Shown here one piece after another: positions 1-4,562 of a stretch of DNA of 5,071 bases (its first letter is position 1; each line of letters opens with the position of its first letter). This DNA comes from Clostridium sp. SCN 57-10 (lineage in GTDB: Bacteria > Bacillota > Clostridia > Oscillospirales > Butyricicoccaceae), in NCBI GenBank assembly GCA_001725215.1, contig MEFT01000128.1, positions 1-5,071 on the forward strand, read 5' to 3'. Position numbers and translations under genes: made by a program. The notes beneath the pieces are model-generated. The model worked only from the letters and a program-made list of their open reading frames with translations. It was not told the DNA's origin and made no database searches.

Positions 1-136
1 TAACGCAGTCGTACGCACCGCGATGAATCACTTCTCCGGCATGCACGGGACGCGTCATGGCGTTGGCTTGCAGGGCGTCGCGGTCTTCAGACGAAAGCTG
101 ATCCCACACAGGGAAAAAGTCGCGTATCTCGTCCAT
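1..136 (-). CDS. Crp/Fnr-family transcriptional regulator, N-terminal fragment
   Basis: The frame opens at an ATG (minus strand, 136-134) and runs off the left edge after 45 codons, so only the start of the protein is visible. What can be read resembles the beginning of the cyclic-nucleotide-binding-like beta-barrel of clostridial Crp/Fnr regulators: residues FFPVWDQLSSED, then the stretch HAGEVIHRG before a small loop ending DCV. The helix-turn-helix lies outside the window, so DNA binding and the effector cannot be assessed, and no Fe-S cysteine cluster is visible in this part. The start is supported by GAGG (148-145) placed 8 nt upstream, which overlaps the TGA of the upstream xth gene; the 10-nt gap suggests co-transcription and coupling with ytvI-xth. 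Family assignment rests on a short stretch and is probable rather than certain. Confidence 0.68.
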   Translation of the reverse strand, partial: MDEIRDFFPVWDQLSSEDRDALQANAMTRPVHAGEVIHRGAYDCV

Positions 137-146
137 GGCGGCCACC

Positions 147-902
147 TCACTGAGCGAGCGTGAGCGAAACGGGGCAGTGGTCGCTGCCGATGATATCGGC
201 GTGAATGTCGGCCGATACGACCTGCGGCATCAGACGCTCTGACACAAGGAAATAGTCGATGCGCCACCCCGCGTTGTTCTTGCGCGCCTGAAACATATAG
301 CTCCACCAGGTATAGGCGCCCGTTGCGTCGGGGTGCAGACGGCGGAAGGTATCGGCAAAACCGCACGAGAGCAGCTGTGTGAAGCTTGCGCGCTCCTGCG
401 GGGAAAAGCCGGCGTTGTCCACGTTGCTCTTCGGGTTTTTCAGATCGATTTCTGTGTGCGCCACATTGAGGTCGCCGCATAGGATAACAGGTTTCTGCGC
501 GTCAAGCGCGCAAAGATAGTCACGAAATGCGGCATCCCAGGCAAGGCGGTAGTCGAGCCGCGCAAGCTCGCGCTGCGCATTGGGTGTATAACAGTTTACA
601 AGAAAGAACTGATCATACTCAAGGGTGACCATGCGCCCTTCAGTGTCATGCTCGGGAATGGAAAGGCCAAGTGTGACGCGCAGGGGCGGCTGTTTCGCCA
701 AAATCAGCGTACCTGAATAACCTTTTTTCTCGGCACTGTTCCAAAACGCGTGATAGCCGTCCAGCGGCTCGGTAAGCTGGTCAGGCTGCATCTTGGTTTC
801 CTGCATACAGAAAAAATCAGCATCAAAGTCCGAGAGCGTATCAAAAAAGCCCTTGCCGATGCAGGCGCGCAGACCATTGACGTTCCATGATACAAATTTC
901 AT
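147..902 (-). CDS. xth: Exodeoxyribonuclease III / AP endonuclease (ExoA/Xth)
   Basis: A 251-residue cytoplasmic DNA repair enzyme of the endonuclease/exonuclease/phosphatase fold, close to the usual length for Bacillus-type ExoA. The family cleaves DNA 5' of abasic sites in base excision repair and has 3'-5' exonuclease and 3'-phosphatase activities using Mg2+. The expected active-site motifs are present in order: WNVNG (Asn7), MQETK (Glu35, metal ligand), NCYTPN (Tyr105), GDLNVAHTEIDL (Asp144, Asn146), WRIDYFLVS (Asp216) and GSDHCPV (Asp241, His242). The frame stays open 17 codons further upstream, but the ATG at 902-900 is chosen because GGAGGT (912-907) lies 4 nt before it and MKFVSWNVNG is the canonical N-terminus. 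That ribosome binding site overlaps the last codons of ytvI (gap 2 nt), so the two genes are probably coupled. No key residue is missing. Confidence 0.96.
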   Translation of the reverse strand: MKFVSWNVNGLRACIGKGFFDTLSDFDADFFCMQETKMQPDQLTEPLDGYHAFWNSAEKKGYSGTLILAKQPPLRVTLGLSIPEHDTEGRMVTLEYDQFFLVNCYTPNAQRELARLDYRLAWDAAFRDYLCALDAQKPVILCGDLNVAHTEIDLKNPKSNVDNAGFSPQERASFTQLLSCGFADTFRRLHPDATGAYTWWSYMFQARKNNAGWRIDYFLVSERLMPQVVSADIHADIIGSDHCPVSLTLAQ

Positions 903-904
903 AC

Positions 905-1984
905 TTACCTCCACAGATGCAGATAATTCCATTCTTTCAGCTTGACGACGCAAAGCACGGAAACGGGAAGAATGAACATACCCGCAAAACCGGCAAGGCG
1001 GTAGCCAAAATAAAGGCAGAGCAGCGTAACAAAGGGATTGAGTCCGATTTGTGCGCCGAGGACGCGAGGCTCAATGGAGTTGCGTACAATGAGAATGACG
1101 GCGTACAGGATGCACAGCGTTAGCGCTTTGGGGAAGTTACCGAGGAAGAGAGAAATCAGCGCCCACGGGATCAGAACGGTCCCCACGCCGAGGATGGGGA
1201 GCGCGTCGATGATGGCGATCATAAGCGCAAGCAGAAGGATATAAGGCTGGCGCATGATGAAAAAACCGATAGAAAGCTCGCAGAACGTGATGGAAATGAG
1301 CAGGGCCTGCGCGCGCAGCCAACCAAACATCGAGGAAAAAATGAAATCATAAATGCGCTTGCTTGCCACCTGCAGGGCGGGGCTCATCTGCCGCTTTAAA
1401 AACGAAGTAATGTCGGCACGCTGGCTTGTAAGGAAAAAAGTGGATACAAAAATGAAGACGGTAGTAAGCAGCGCGCCAGGCACAGATGAAACCGCCCAAG
1501 AAAACGACGACCACATGGCGGAGGCGCTGATTTGCGGCAGCTTGATGCTTGCGATTACATCTGCAAGCTCCAACCGGAAAATCGGGGCTTCACGCAGAAA
1601 GGCGGGCAGCCCTGCGACAAAGTCGTCAAGCGAATGCTTAAGTCCTTCTGTGAGCTTGGGCAGCTGCGCAAGCATGGACGGAAGTCCGTTAAAAAAGCCG
1701 ACCGTCTCGTATACCAGACGAGAGATGATAAGATAGACCAGCGTACCCACCAGCGTGACGCATAGAAGCGTGCATAGACCCGACCAAACGCCGCGCGGAA
1801 CAACGGTTTTCCGAGAAAGCCAGTTGACCGGCCTGATGATAAGCTGGGAAAGCAGGAAGGCCAAAATGAGCGGCACGCACCACCCTAGCAGATACTTGAA
1901 AAAGATATAACCCGCGCATGCTGCCACCAATACGTAAAGCAGCTTGAGAAAAAAGTTGATGTGCCGGTTTTCATGTAGTTTCAT
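905..1984 (-). CDS. ytvI: YtvI-type sporulation membrane protein (AI-2E transporter/UPF0118 family)
   Basis: A 359-residue polytopic membrane protein. Hydrophobic segments lie at about 11-33, 35-50, 67-90, 163-186, 222-244, 246-280, 287-301 and 318-347. A soluble stretch at about 92-160 between the third and fourth is typical of the AI-2E/UPF0118 family. Family landmarks include DALPILGVG (from Asp260) and EPRVLGAQIGLNP (from Glu305). The length and motifs fit the sporulation integral membrane protein YtvI; the transported substrate of this branch is not established, so no substrate is claimed. The ATG at 1984 is preferred over an in-frame upstream ATG at 2044 because GGAGGA (1997-1992) sits 7 nt ahead and the protein then starts with the common MKLHENRH-like basic N-terminus. 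First gene of the leftward operon ytvI-xth-crp, with a TATAAT box about 40 nt upstream. It could be annotated more generally as an AI-2E family transporter. Confidence 0.85.
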   Translation of the reverse strand: MKLHENRHINFFLKLLYVLVAACAGYIFFKYLLGWCVPLILAFLLSQLIIRPVNWLSRKTVVPRGVWSGLCTLLCVTLVGTLVYLIISRLVYETVGFFNGLPSMLAQLPKLTEGLKHSLDDFVAGLPAFLREAPIFRLELADVIASIKLPQISASAMWSSFSWAVSSVPGALLTTVFIFVSTFFLTSQRADITSFLKRQMSPALQVASKRIYDFIFSSMFGWLRAQALLISITFCELSIGFFIMRQPYILLLALMIAIIDALPILGVGTVLIPWALISLFLGNFPKALTLCILYAVILIVRNSIEPRVLGAQIGLNPFVTLLCLYFGYRLAGFAGMFILPVSVLCVVKLKEWNYLHLWR

Positions 1985-2021
1985 AAGTGTTCCTCCTCGG
2001 ACAGCGGCGGCATATATTGTC

Positions 2022-2027
2022 ATTATA
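2022..2027 (-). promoter_or_regulatory. -10 box of the ytvI-xth-crp operon promoter
   Basis: The minus strand reads a perfect TATAAT here, within GTGTATAATGACA, 37 nt upstream of the ytvI start codon. The -35 region at 17-nt spacing is poor (TGTTAA), and there is no TGn extension, so the promoter is either weak or helped by an activator. No other convincing -10 box for the leftward genes is present in the intergenic region. Assigned from sequence match alone. Confidence 0.5.
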
Positions 2028-2081
2028 CACTGTTTTCGCCGCAATTAACAGTCCGGATTTCAAATAGCGTATCACGCGTCT

Positions 2082-2098
2082 ACCACATATACTGTGGT
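2082..2098. promoter_or_regulatory. 17-nt perfect dyad with a -10-like centre, upstream of lysC
   Basis: The arms ACCACA and TGTGGT are perfectly complementary around a 5-nt centre. The element contains TATACT (2088-2093), a 5/6 match to a sigma-A -10 box on the plus strand, placed 49 nt before the lysC start codon. No good -35 box lies 16-19 nt upstream. This could be an operator covering the lysC -10 region, or a short hairpin if transcription starts further upstream. I do not recognise it as the site of a named regulator. Confidence 0.4.
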
Positions 2099-2142
2099 GT
2101 GGCAGCATGAGTACGTCTCGAAATTCAGGATGGAGGGATAAG

Positions 2143-3330
2143 ATGGCTCTAATCGTGCAGAAATTTGGCGGATCTTCGTTGAGCGACATTGAAAAAATTA
2201 AGAACGCGGCGGCGCTCGCCGCGGCAGAATATAGACACGAGCATCGCGTGGTCACCGTCGTATCGGCGCAGGGACGTACGACCGACCAATTGCTTAAGGT
2301 TGCCGGTGAAACGTGTGCGCGCCCAAGCGCACGCGAATGTGACGCGCTGCTTGCAACGGGCGAGCAGGCGAGCTGTGCCCTGATGGCTATGACGCTTTGC
2401 GGTATGGGCGTGCCTGCTGTGTCGCTTTGCGGATGGCAGGCGGGCGTCCTCACCGATCGGTTTTATGGACGCGCGCGCATTCGCAGCATCGATACGGCAC
2501 GCATTTTGCGCGAACTGTCCGAGGGGCGCGTTGTTGTGGTGGCGGGCTTTCAAGGAGTTACCGAACAGGGCGACGTGACCACCATCGGGCGCGGTGGATC
2601 AGACACAACGGCCGTTGCGCTTGCGGCGGCGCTTAAAGCTGATGTGTGCCGTATCTATACCGACGTAGACGGTGTCTATTCCGCCGATCCGCGCATCGTG
2701 CCGGATGCTGTGAAGCATTATGAGATTGATTATGACGAGATGCTCGAGCTTGCGTCGCTCGGCGCAAAAGTGCTGCACAACCGCTCGGTGGAAATGGCAA
2801 AGCGCTTTGGCGTGCCCATTGAGGTGCGCTCAAGCTTCACAAACAATGTGGGCACAAAGGTGAGGGGGGTAACGGTGGAACAAAAGAACGTAAGCGGCGT
2901 GGCAAGGGATAATAACGTGGCCATGGTACGCGTCCTCGGCCTAAAGCCAGTGGAAAACGCGGCCTGCAGGCTCTTTTCGTATTTAGCCGGAAAGAAAATC
3001 AGCGTGGACATTATTTTGCAGCCTCAGGAGGGCGAAATCGTTTTTTCGGTGGCTGGAAACACGCTGCAATGGGTGATTGACGCGCTTGACGAAGGTCACG
3101 ATGCACTTGGGTTCGAACGGTTTACCGTTGAGGAGCGCGTATGCAAAGTTTCCATCGTCGGCGTCGGTATGGCAAACAGCTATGGCGTTGCATCGCGTAT
3201 GCTGGAAGCTCTGGCAGCCGCAAAGATACCGGCACGGTACATAACGACAAGTGAAATAAAGATTTCAGTCATCGTGCCGGAAGAGGATGGAACGCGCGCG
3301 ACCAATGTCGTGCACGCAGCCTTCTTTTGA
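2143..3330 (+). CDS. lysC: Aspartokinase (aspartate kinase), monofunctional, alpha subunit
   Basis: Phosphorylates L-aspartate with ATP to 4-aspartyl phosphate, the entry step to diaminopimelate/lysine, threonine, methionine and isoleucine. The 395-residue product has the amino-acid-kinase fold at about 1-235, with KFGGSS (Lys7-Ser12), VVSAQGRTTDQLL (39-51), the GWQAGVLTD segment (97-105), GRGGSDTTAVALA (149-161) and YTDVDGVYSADPR (172-184). Two ACT domains follow, at about 262-330 and 333-395, including VDIILQ and TSEIKIS. The ATG at 2143 is chosen over an in-frame ATG at 2107 because GGAGGG (2132-2137) lies 5 nt ahead and MALIVQKFGGSS is the family N-terminus. The second ACT domain is somewhat divergent: the usual PGVA is SYGVA, and residues 362-367 read IPARYI. 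lysC is alone on this strand, with no asd, dapA or hom neighbour and no lysine riboswitch upstream. It probably also encodes a separate beta chain. Confidence 0.96.
   Translation: MALIVQKFGGSSLSDIEKIKNAAALAAAEYRHEHRVVTVVSAQGRTTDQLLKVAGETCARPSARECDALLATGEQASCALMAMTLCGMGVPAVSLCGWQAGVLTDRFYGRARIRSIDTARILRELSEGRVVVVAGFQGVTEQGDVTTIGRGGSDTTAVALAAALKADVCRIYTDVDGVYSADPRIVPDAVKHYEIDYDEMLELASLGAKVLHNRSVEMAKRFGVPIEVRSSFTNNVGTKVRGVTVEQKNVSGVARDNNVAMVRVLGLKPVENAACRLFSYLAGKKISVDIILQPQEGEIVFSVAGNTLQWVIDALDEGHDALGFERFTVEERVCKVSIVGVGMANSYGVASRMLEALAAAKIPARYITTSEIKISVIVPEEDGTRATNVVHAAFF
2875..3330 (+). CDS. lysC: Probable aspartokinase beta subunit from an internal in-frame start of lysC
   Basis: Codon 245 of lysC is GTG and is preceded by a purine-rich AAGGTGAGGGGGG (2857-2869), a strong Shine-Dalgarno-like stretch ending 5 nt before it. 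Translation from here would give a 151-residue chain (Met-EQKNVSGVARD...) holding only the two ACT regulatory domains. In Bacillus subtilis, aspartokinase II is an alpha2beta2 enzyme whose beta chain is made from an internal start at the equivalent place, about codon 246. The position and the well-spaced ribosome binding site support the same arrangement here. Expression is inferred. The purine run could be chance, as it also encodes the ordinary Lys-Val-Arg-Gly-Val of the linker. Confidence 0.55.
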   Translation: MEQKNVSGVARDNNVAMVRVLGLKPVENAACRLFSYLAGKKISVDIILQPQEGEIVFSVAGNTLQWVIDALDEGHDALGFERFTVEERVCKVSIVGVGMANSYGVASRMLEALAAAKIPARYITTSEIKISVIVPEEDGTRATNVVHAAFF

Positions 3331-3339
3331 TGGTGGGGT

Positions 3340-3365
3340 AACCACGGTCATACCAATGCGTGGTT
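3340..3365 (+). terminator. Weak hairpin just after lysC, doubtful terminator
   Basis: AACCACG (3340-3346) and CGTGGTT (3359-3365) form a perfect 7-bp stem with a 12-nt loop, starting 10 nt past the lysC stop codon. No T-run follows, so it is a poor intrinsic terminator. A second possible pairing, CCAAT (3353-3357) with ATTGG (3382-3386), is followed by TCGGTTTT, but its stem is short. lysC transcription may instead end at the stronger hairpin at 3402-3432. Confidence 0.22.
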
Positions 3366-3401
3366 TGCGTGGTGCGCAGCGATTGGTCGGTTTTGATAAA
3401 A

Positions 3402-3432
3402 CGAGAGGGAGCAGAATTTCTGCTCCCTCTCG
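3402..3432 (-). terminator. Rho-independent terminator of the rrf2-rubrerythrin operon
   Basis: The arms CGAGAGGGAGCAGAA and TTCTGCTCCCTCTCG are perfectly complementary, 15 bp with one central base, or about 13 bp with a 5-nt loop. On the minus strand the stem is followed directly by TTTTATC, the T-run expected of an intrinsic terminator. It begins 23 nt past the rubrerythrin stop codon. On the plus strand the following sequence (CTGTATGTT) has only scattered T residues, so it may stop lysC transcription less efficiently. Confidence 0.9.
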
Positions 3433-3455
3433 CTGTATGTTGCAAGCCGATTGGC

Positions 3456-4001
3456 TTAGACGTTGAAATATCTCTTCAGCAGGCCGTCGAAGCCTTTGCC
3501 GTGGCGGGCTTCGTCCTTGGCCATCTCGTGTACGGTGTCATGAATCGCATCCAGGTTAAGCTCCTTCGCGCGCTTGGCAAGCTCAAACTTGCCGGCCGTC
3601 GCGCCGCACTCGGCGTCTGCGCGGAGCATCAGGTTCTTCTTGGTGTCGGCAAACACAACCTCGCCCAGCAGCTCGGCAAAGCGCGAAGCATGATCGGCCT
3701 CCTCAAGGGCAGCCTGATGATAGAAAGCGCCAATCTCGGGATAGCCCTCGCGAATGGCCTGACGGCTCATGGCCAGATACATACCGACTTCGGTGCACTC
3801 GCCCATGAAGTTCTGGCGCAGACCCTCCATAATATCTTCGGGAGCACCGGACGCAACGCCGATCACATGCTCGCAAGCATAGAACTTATCGCCAGAAGCT
3901 TCATTAAACTTCGAGGCGGGCGCCTTACACTGGGGGCAGAACTCGGGGGCGGCGTCACCGGTGTGGGTATATCCGCAAATGGAGCAAACAAACTTTTTCA
4001 T
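3456..4001 (-). CDS. Reverse rubrerythrin (N-terminal rubredoxin domain, diiron peroxidase)
   Basis: A 181-residue cytoplasmic non-haem iron protein, part of the anaerobe's defence against hydrogen peroxide and oxygen. The N-terminus (about 1-35) is a rubredoxin-like Fe(Cys)4 domain with CSIC (Cys6, Cys9) and CPQC (Cys22, Cys25). The rest (about 50-181) is a four-helix ferritin-like diiron domain with candidate ligands Glu68 and Glu71, EEADH (Glu101, His104), Glu131 and DEARH (Glu164, His167). In classical rubrerythrin the rubredoxin domain is C-terminal. This order matches the clostridial reverse rubrerythrins, which reduce peroxide and O2 with electrons from NAD(P)H via rubredoxin-type carriers. 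The ATG at 4001 has AGGAGG (4014-4009) 7 nt ahead; 17 further upstream codons stay open but lack a ribosome binding site. It lies 23 nt downstream of the Rrf2 gene and is followed by a strong terminator, so the two form a bicistronic operon. Confidence 0.93.
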   Translation of the reverse strand: MKKFVCSICGYTHTGDAAPEFCPQCKAPASKFNEASGDKFYACEHVIGVASGAPEDIMEGLRQNFMGECTEVGMYLAMSRQAIREGYPEIGAFYHQAALEEADHASRFAELLGEVVFADTKKNLMLRADAECGATAGKFELAKRAKELNLDAIHDTVHEMAKDEARHGKGFDGLLKRYFNV

Positions 4002-4024
4002 AACATAACCTCCTGAAATTTTGA

Positions 4025-4423
4025 TCAAATAAACTGATCCATAGTAATACATTCAAACTCATGCTTGAGTTTTTTGCTGATGGAATCAAAGATGCGCCGG
4101 AATTCGCACGCGTCTTTCGTGGGAATACGGGTGCAGTCAAATTCGCCGCTCAGGCAGTGTGAAATCTCAAAGGGACCGTCAATACATTCAATGATACGAG
4201 CAAAAGAGAGTTTTGCGGGTTCGACCGCAAGCTTGTATCCTCCTGTTACGCCCTTCTGCGAGGCTACGATACCGTCTCCGGCCAGCTTACGCAGAATTTT
4301 CAGCGCAAAGCGCTGGGTTACGCCGCTTTCCTCAGAAATTTCACGCGCGGTAATCAGACCGCCATGCTTCTTTAAGACGTAAATAATTCTGATGGCATAA
4401 TCTGCTTCATGTGTGATGCGCAT
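4025..4423 (-). CDS. Rrf2-family transcriptional regulator, probable Fe-S sensor
   Basis: A 132-residue winged-helix regulator. The N-terminus MRITHEADYAIRIIYVL, the helix-turn-helix at about 25-50 (TAREISEESGVTQRFALKIL) and the wing KGVTGGYKLA (57-66) are typical of Rrf2 proteins. Three cysteines, Cys90, Cys97 and Cys106, lie where IscR/NsrR-type members bind an iron-sulphur cluster. Their spacing, C-x6-C-x8-C, differs from the C-x5-C-x5-C of E. coli IscR. A likely role is sensing oxygen, peroxide, NO or iron-sulphur status and controlling the rubrerythrin gene directly downstream; this comes from context. The ATG at 4423 is chosen because GAGGTG (4434-4429) lies 5 nt upstream and MRITHEADYA is the family start; the frame is open 8 codons further. 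It probably represses its own promoter through the repeated 12-mer at 4437-4474. It is too small and generic to name as IscR, NsrR or CymR. Confidence 0.92.
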   Translation of the reverse strand: MRITHEADYAIRIIYVLKKHGGLITAREISEESGVTQRFALKILRKLAGDGIVASQKGVTGGYKLAVEPAKLSFARIIECIDGPFEISHCLSGEFDCTRIPTKDACEFRRIFDSISKKLKHEFECITMDQFI

Positions 4424-4436
4424 CCAATCACCTCTT

Positions 4437-4448
4437 TTTGTGTACAAG
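4437..4448. promoter_or_regulatory. Candidate operator copy 1 (TTTGTGTACAAG) over the rrf2 transcription start
   Basis: A near-palindrome TTTG-TGTA-CAAG on the plus strand. It matches copy 2 (4463-4474 read on the minus strand) at 10 of 12 positions. It covers the predicted start of the leftward rrf2-rubrerythrin transcript (about 4445), just downstream of the -10 box, and lies 13 nt upstream of the rrf2 ATG. A protein bound here would block initiation. The binding protein is inferred to be the adjacent Rrf2 regulator; no known consensus is claimed. Confidence 0.45.
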
Positions 4449-4451
4449 AAT

Positions 4452-4480
4452 AGTGTAGTTTATTTGCACACAAAAGTCAA
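4452..4480 (-). promoter_or_regulatory. Sigma-A-type promoter of the rrf2-rubrerythrin operon
   Basis: On the minus strand TTGACT (4480-4475, 5/6 to consensus) and TACACT (4457-4452, 4/6) are separated by exactly 17 nt. The expected start is near 4445, giving a leader of about 22 nt with the rrf2 ribosome binding site. An A/T-rich block (TTTTTTCAAAAAT) lies just upstream of the -35 box and could act as an UP element. The spacer and the start region carry the two operator-like repeats. Confidence 0.78.
4463..4474. promoter_or_regulatory. Candidate operator copy 2 (TTTGTGTGCAAA, minus strand) in the rrf2 promoter spacer
   Basis: Read on the minus strand, TTTG-TGTG-CAAA has perfect 4-bp arms. 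It fills most of the spacer between the -35 and -10 boxes. Its centre is 26 bp from that of copy 1, and the -10 box lies between them. Position and repetition argue for a repressor site rather than chance A/T-rich sequence. Confidence 0.45.
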
Positions 4481-4514
4481 CCCCATTTTTGAAAAAAGCA
4501 AGTCGGATGATCTC

Positions 4515-4543
4515 TTGAAAAACAGGCATAATAAGAGTACAAT
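4515..4543 (+). promoter_or_regulatory. Sigma-A-type promoter of the ABC transporter gene
   Basis: TTGAAA (4515-4520) and TACAAT (4538-4543), each 5/6 to consensus, are separated by exactly 17 nt. Transcription would begin near 4550, at the ribosome binding site AAAGGAG (4549-4555), leaving a leader of only about 13 nt before the GTG. The promoter is back-to-back with the rrf2 promoter: 34 nt separate the two -35 boxes. Confidence 0.72.
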
Positions 4544-4562
4544 AAGCGAAAGGAGCACGTCT

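Noticed and set aside
1353..1736. Open frame on the plus strand opposite ytvI
   Set aside because: No ribosome binding site and no recognisable domain; it is a shadow of the ytvI membrane protein.
2107..2142. Upstream in-frame ATG extending aspartokinase by 12 residues
   Set aside because: No Shine-Dalgarno sequence before 2107, whereas 2143 has GGAGGG at good spacing and gives the canonical N-terminus.
1985..2142. Lysine (L-box) or other riboswitch in the lysC leader
   Set aside because: The whole intergenic region is 158 nt, shared with a divergent promoter. No L-box core or terminator/antiterminator pair is visible.
3444..3457. AAGCC/GGCTT small hairpin at the rubrerythrin stop codon
   Set aside because: Only a 5-bp stem with no T-run; the strong hairpin next to it explains termination.
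3360..4016. A 218-codon open frame on the plus strand opposite rubrerythrin
   Set aside because: It is antisense to a gene with clear motifs, starts in the terminator region without a ribosome binding site, and its product resembles no family I know. Long antisense frames are common opposite GC-rich genes.
4436..4475. PerR, Rex or FNR box in the rrf2 promoter
   Set aside because: TTGT/ACAA elements resemble parts of a Rex site, but the full spaced Rex, PerR (TTATAATNATTATAA) and FNR (TTGAT-N4-ATCAA) patterns are absent.
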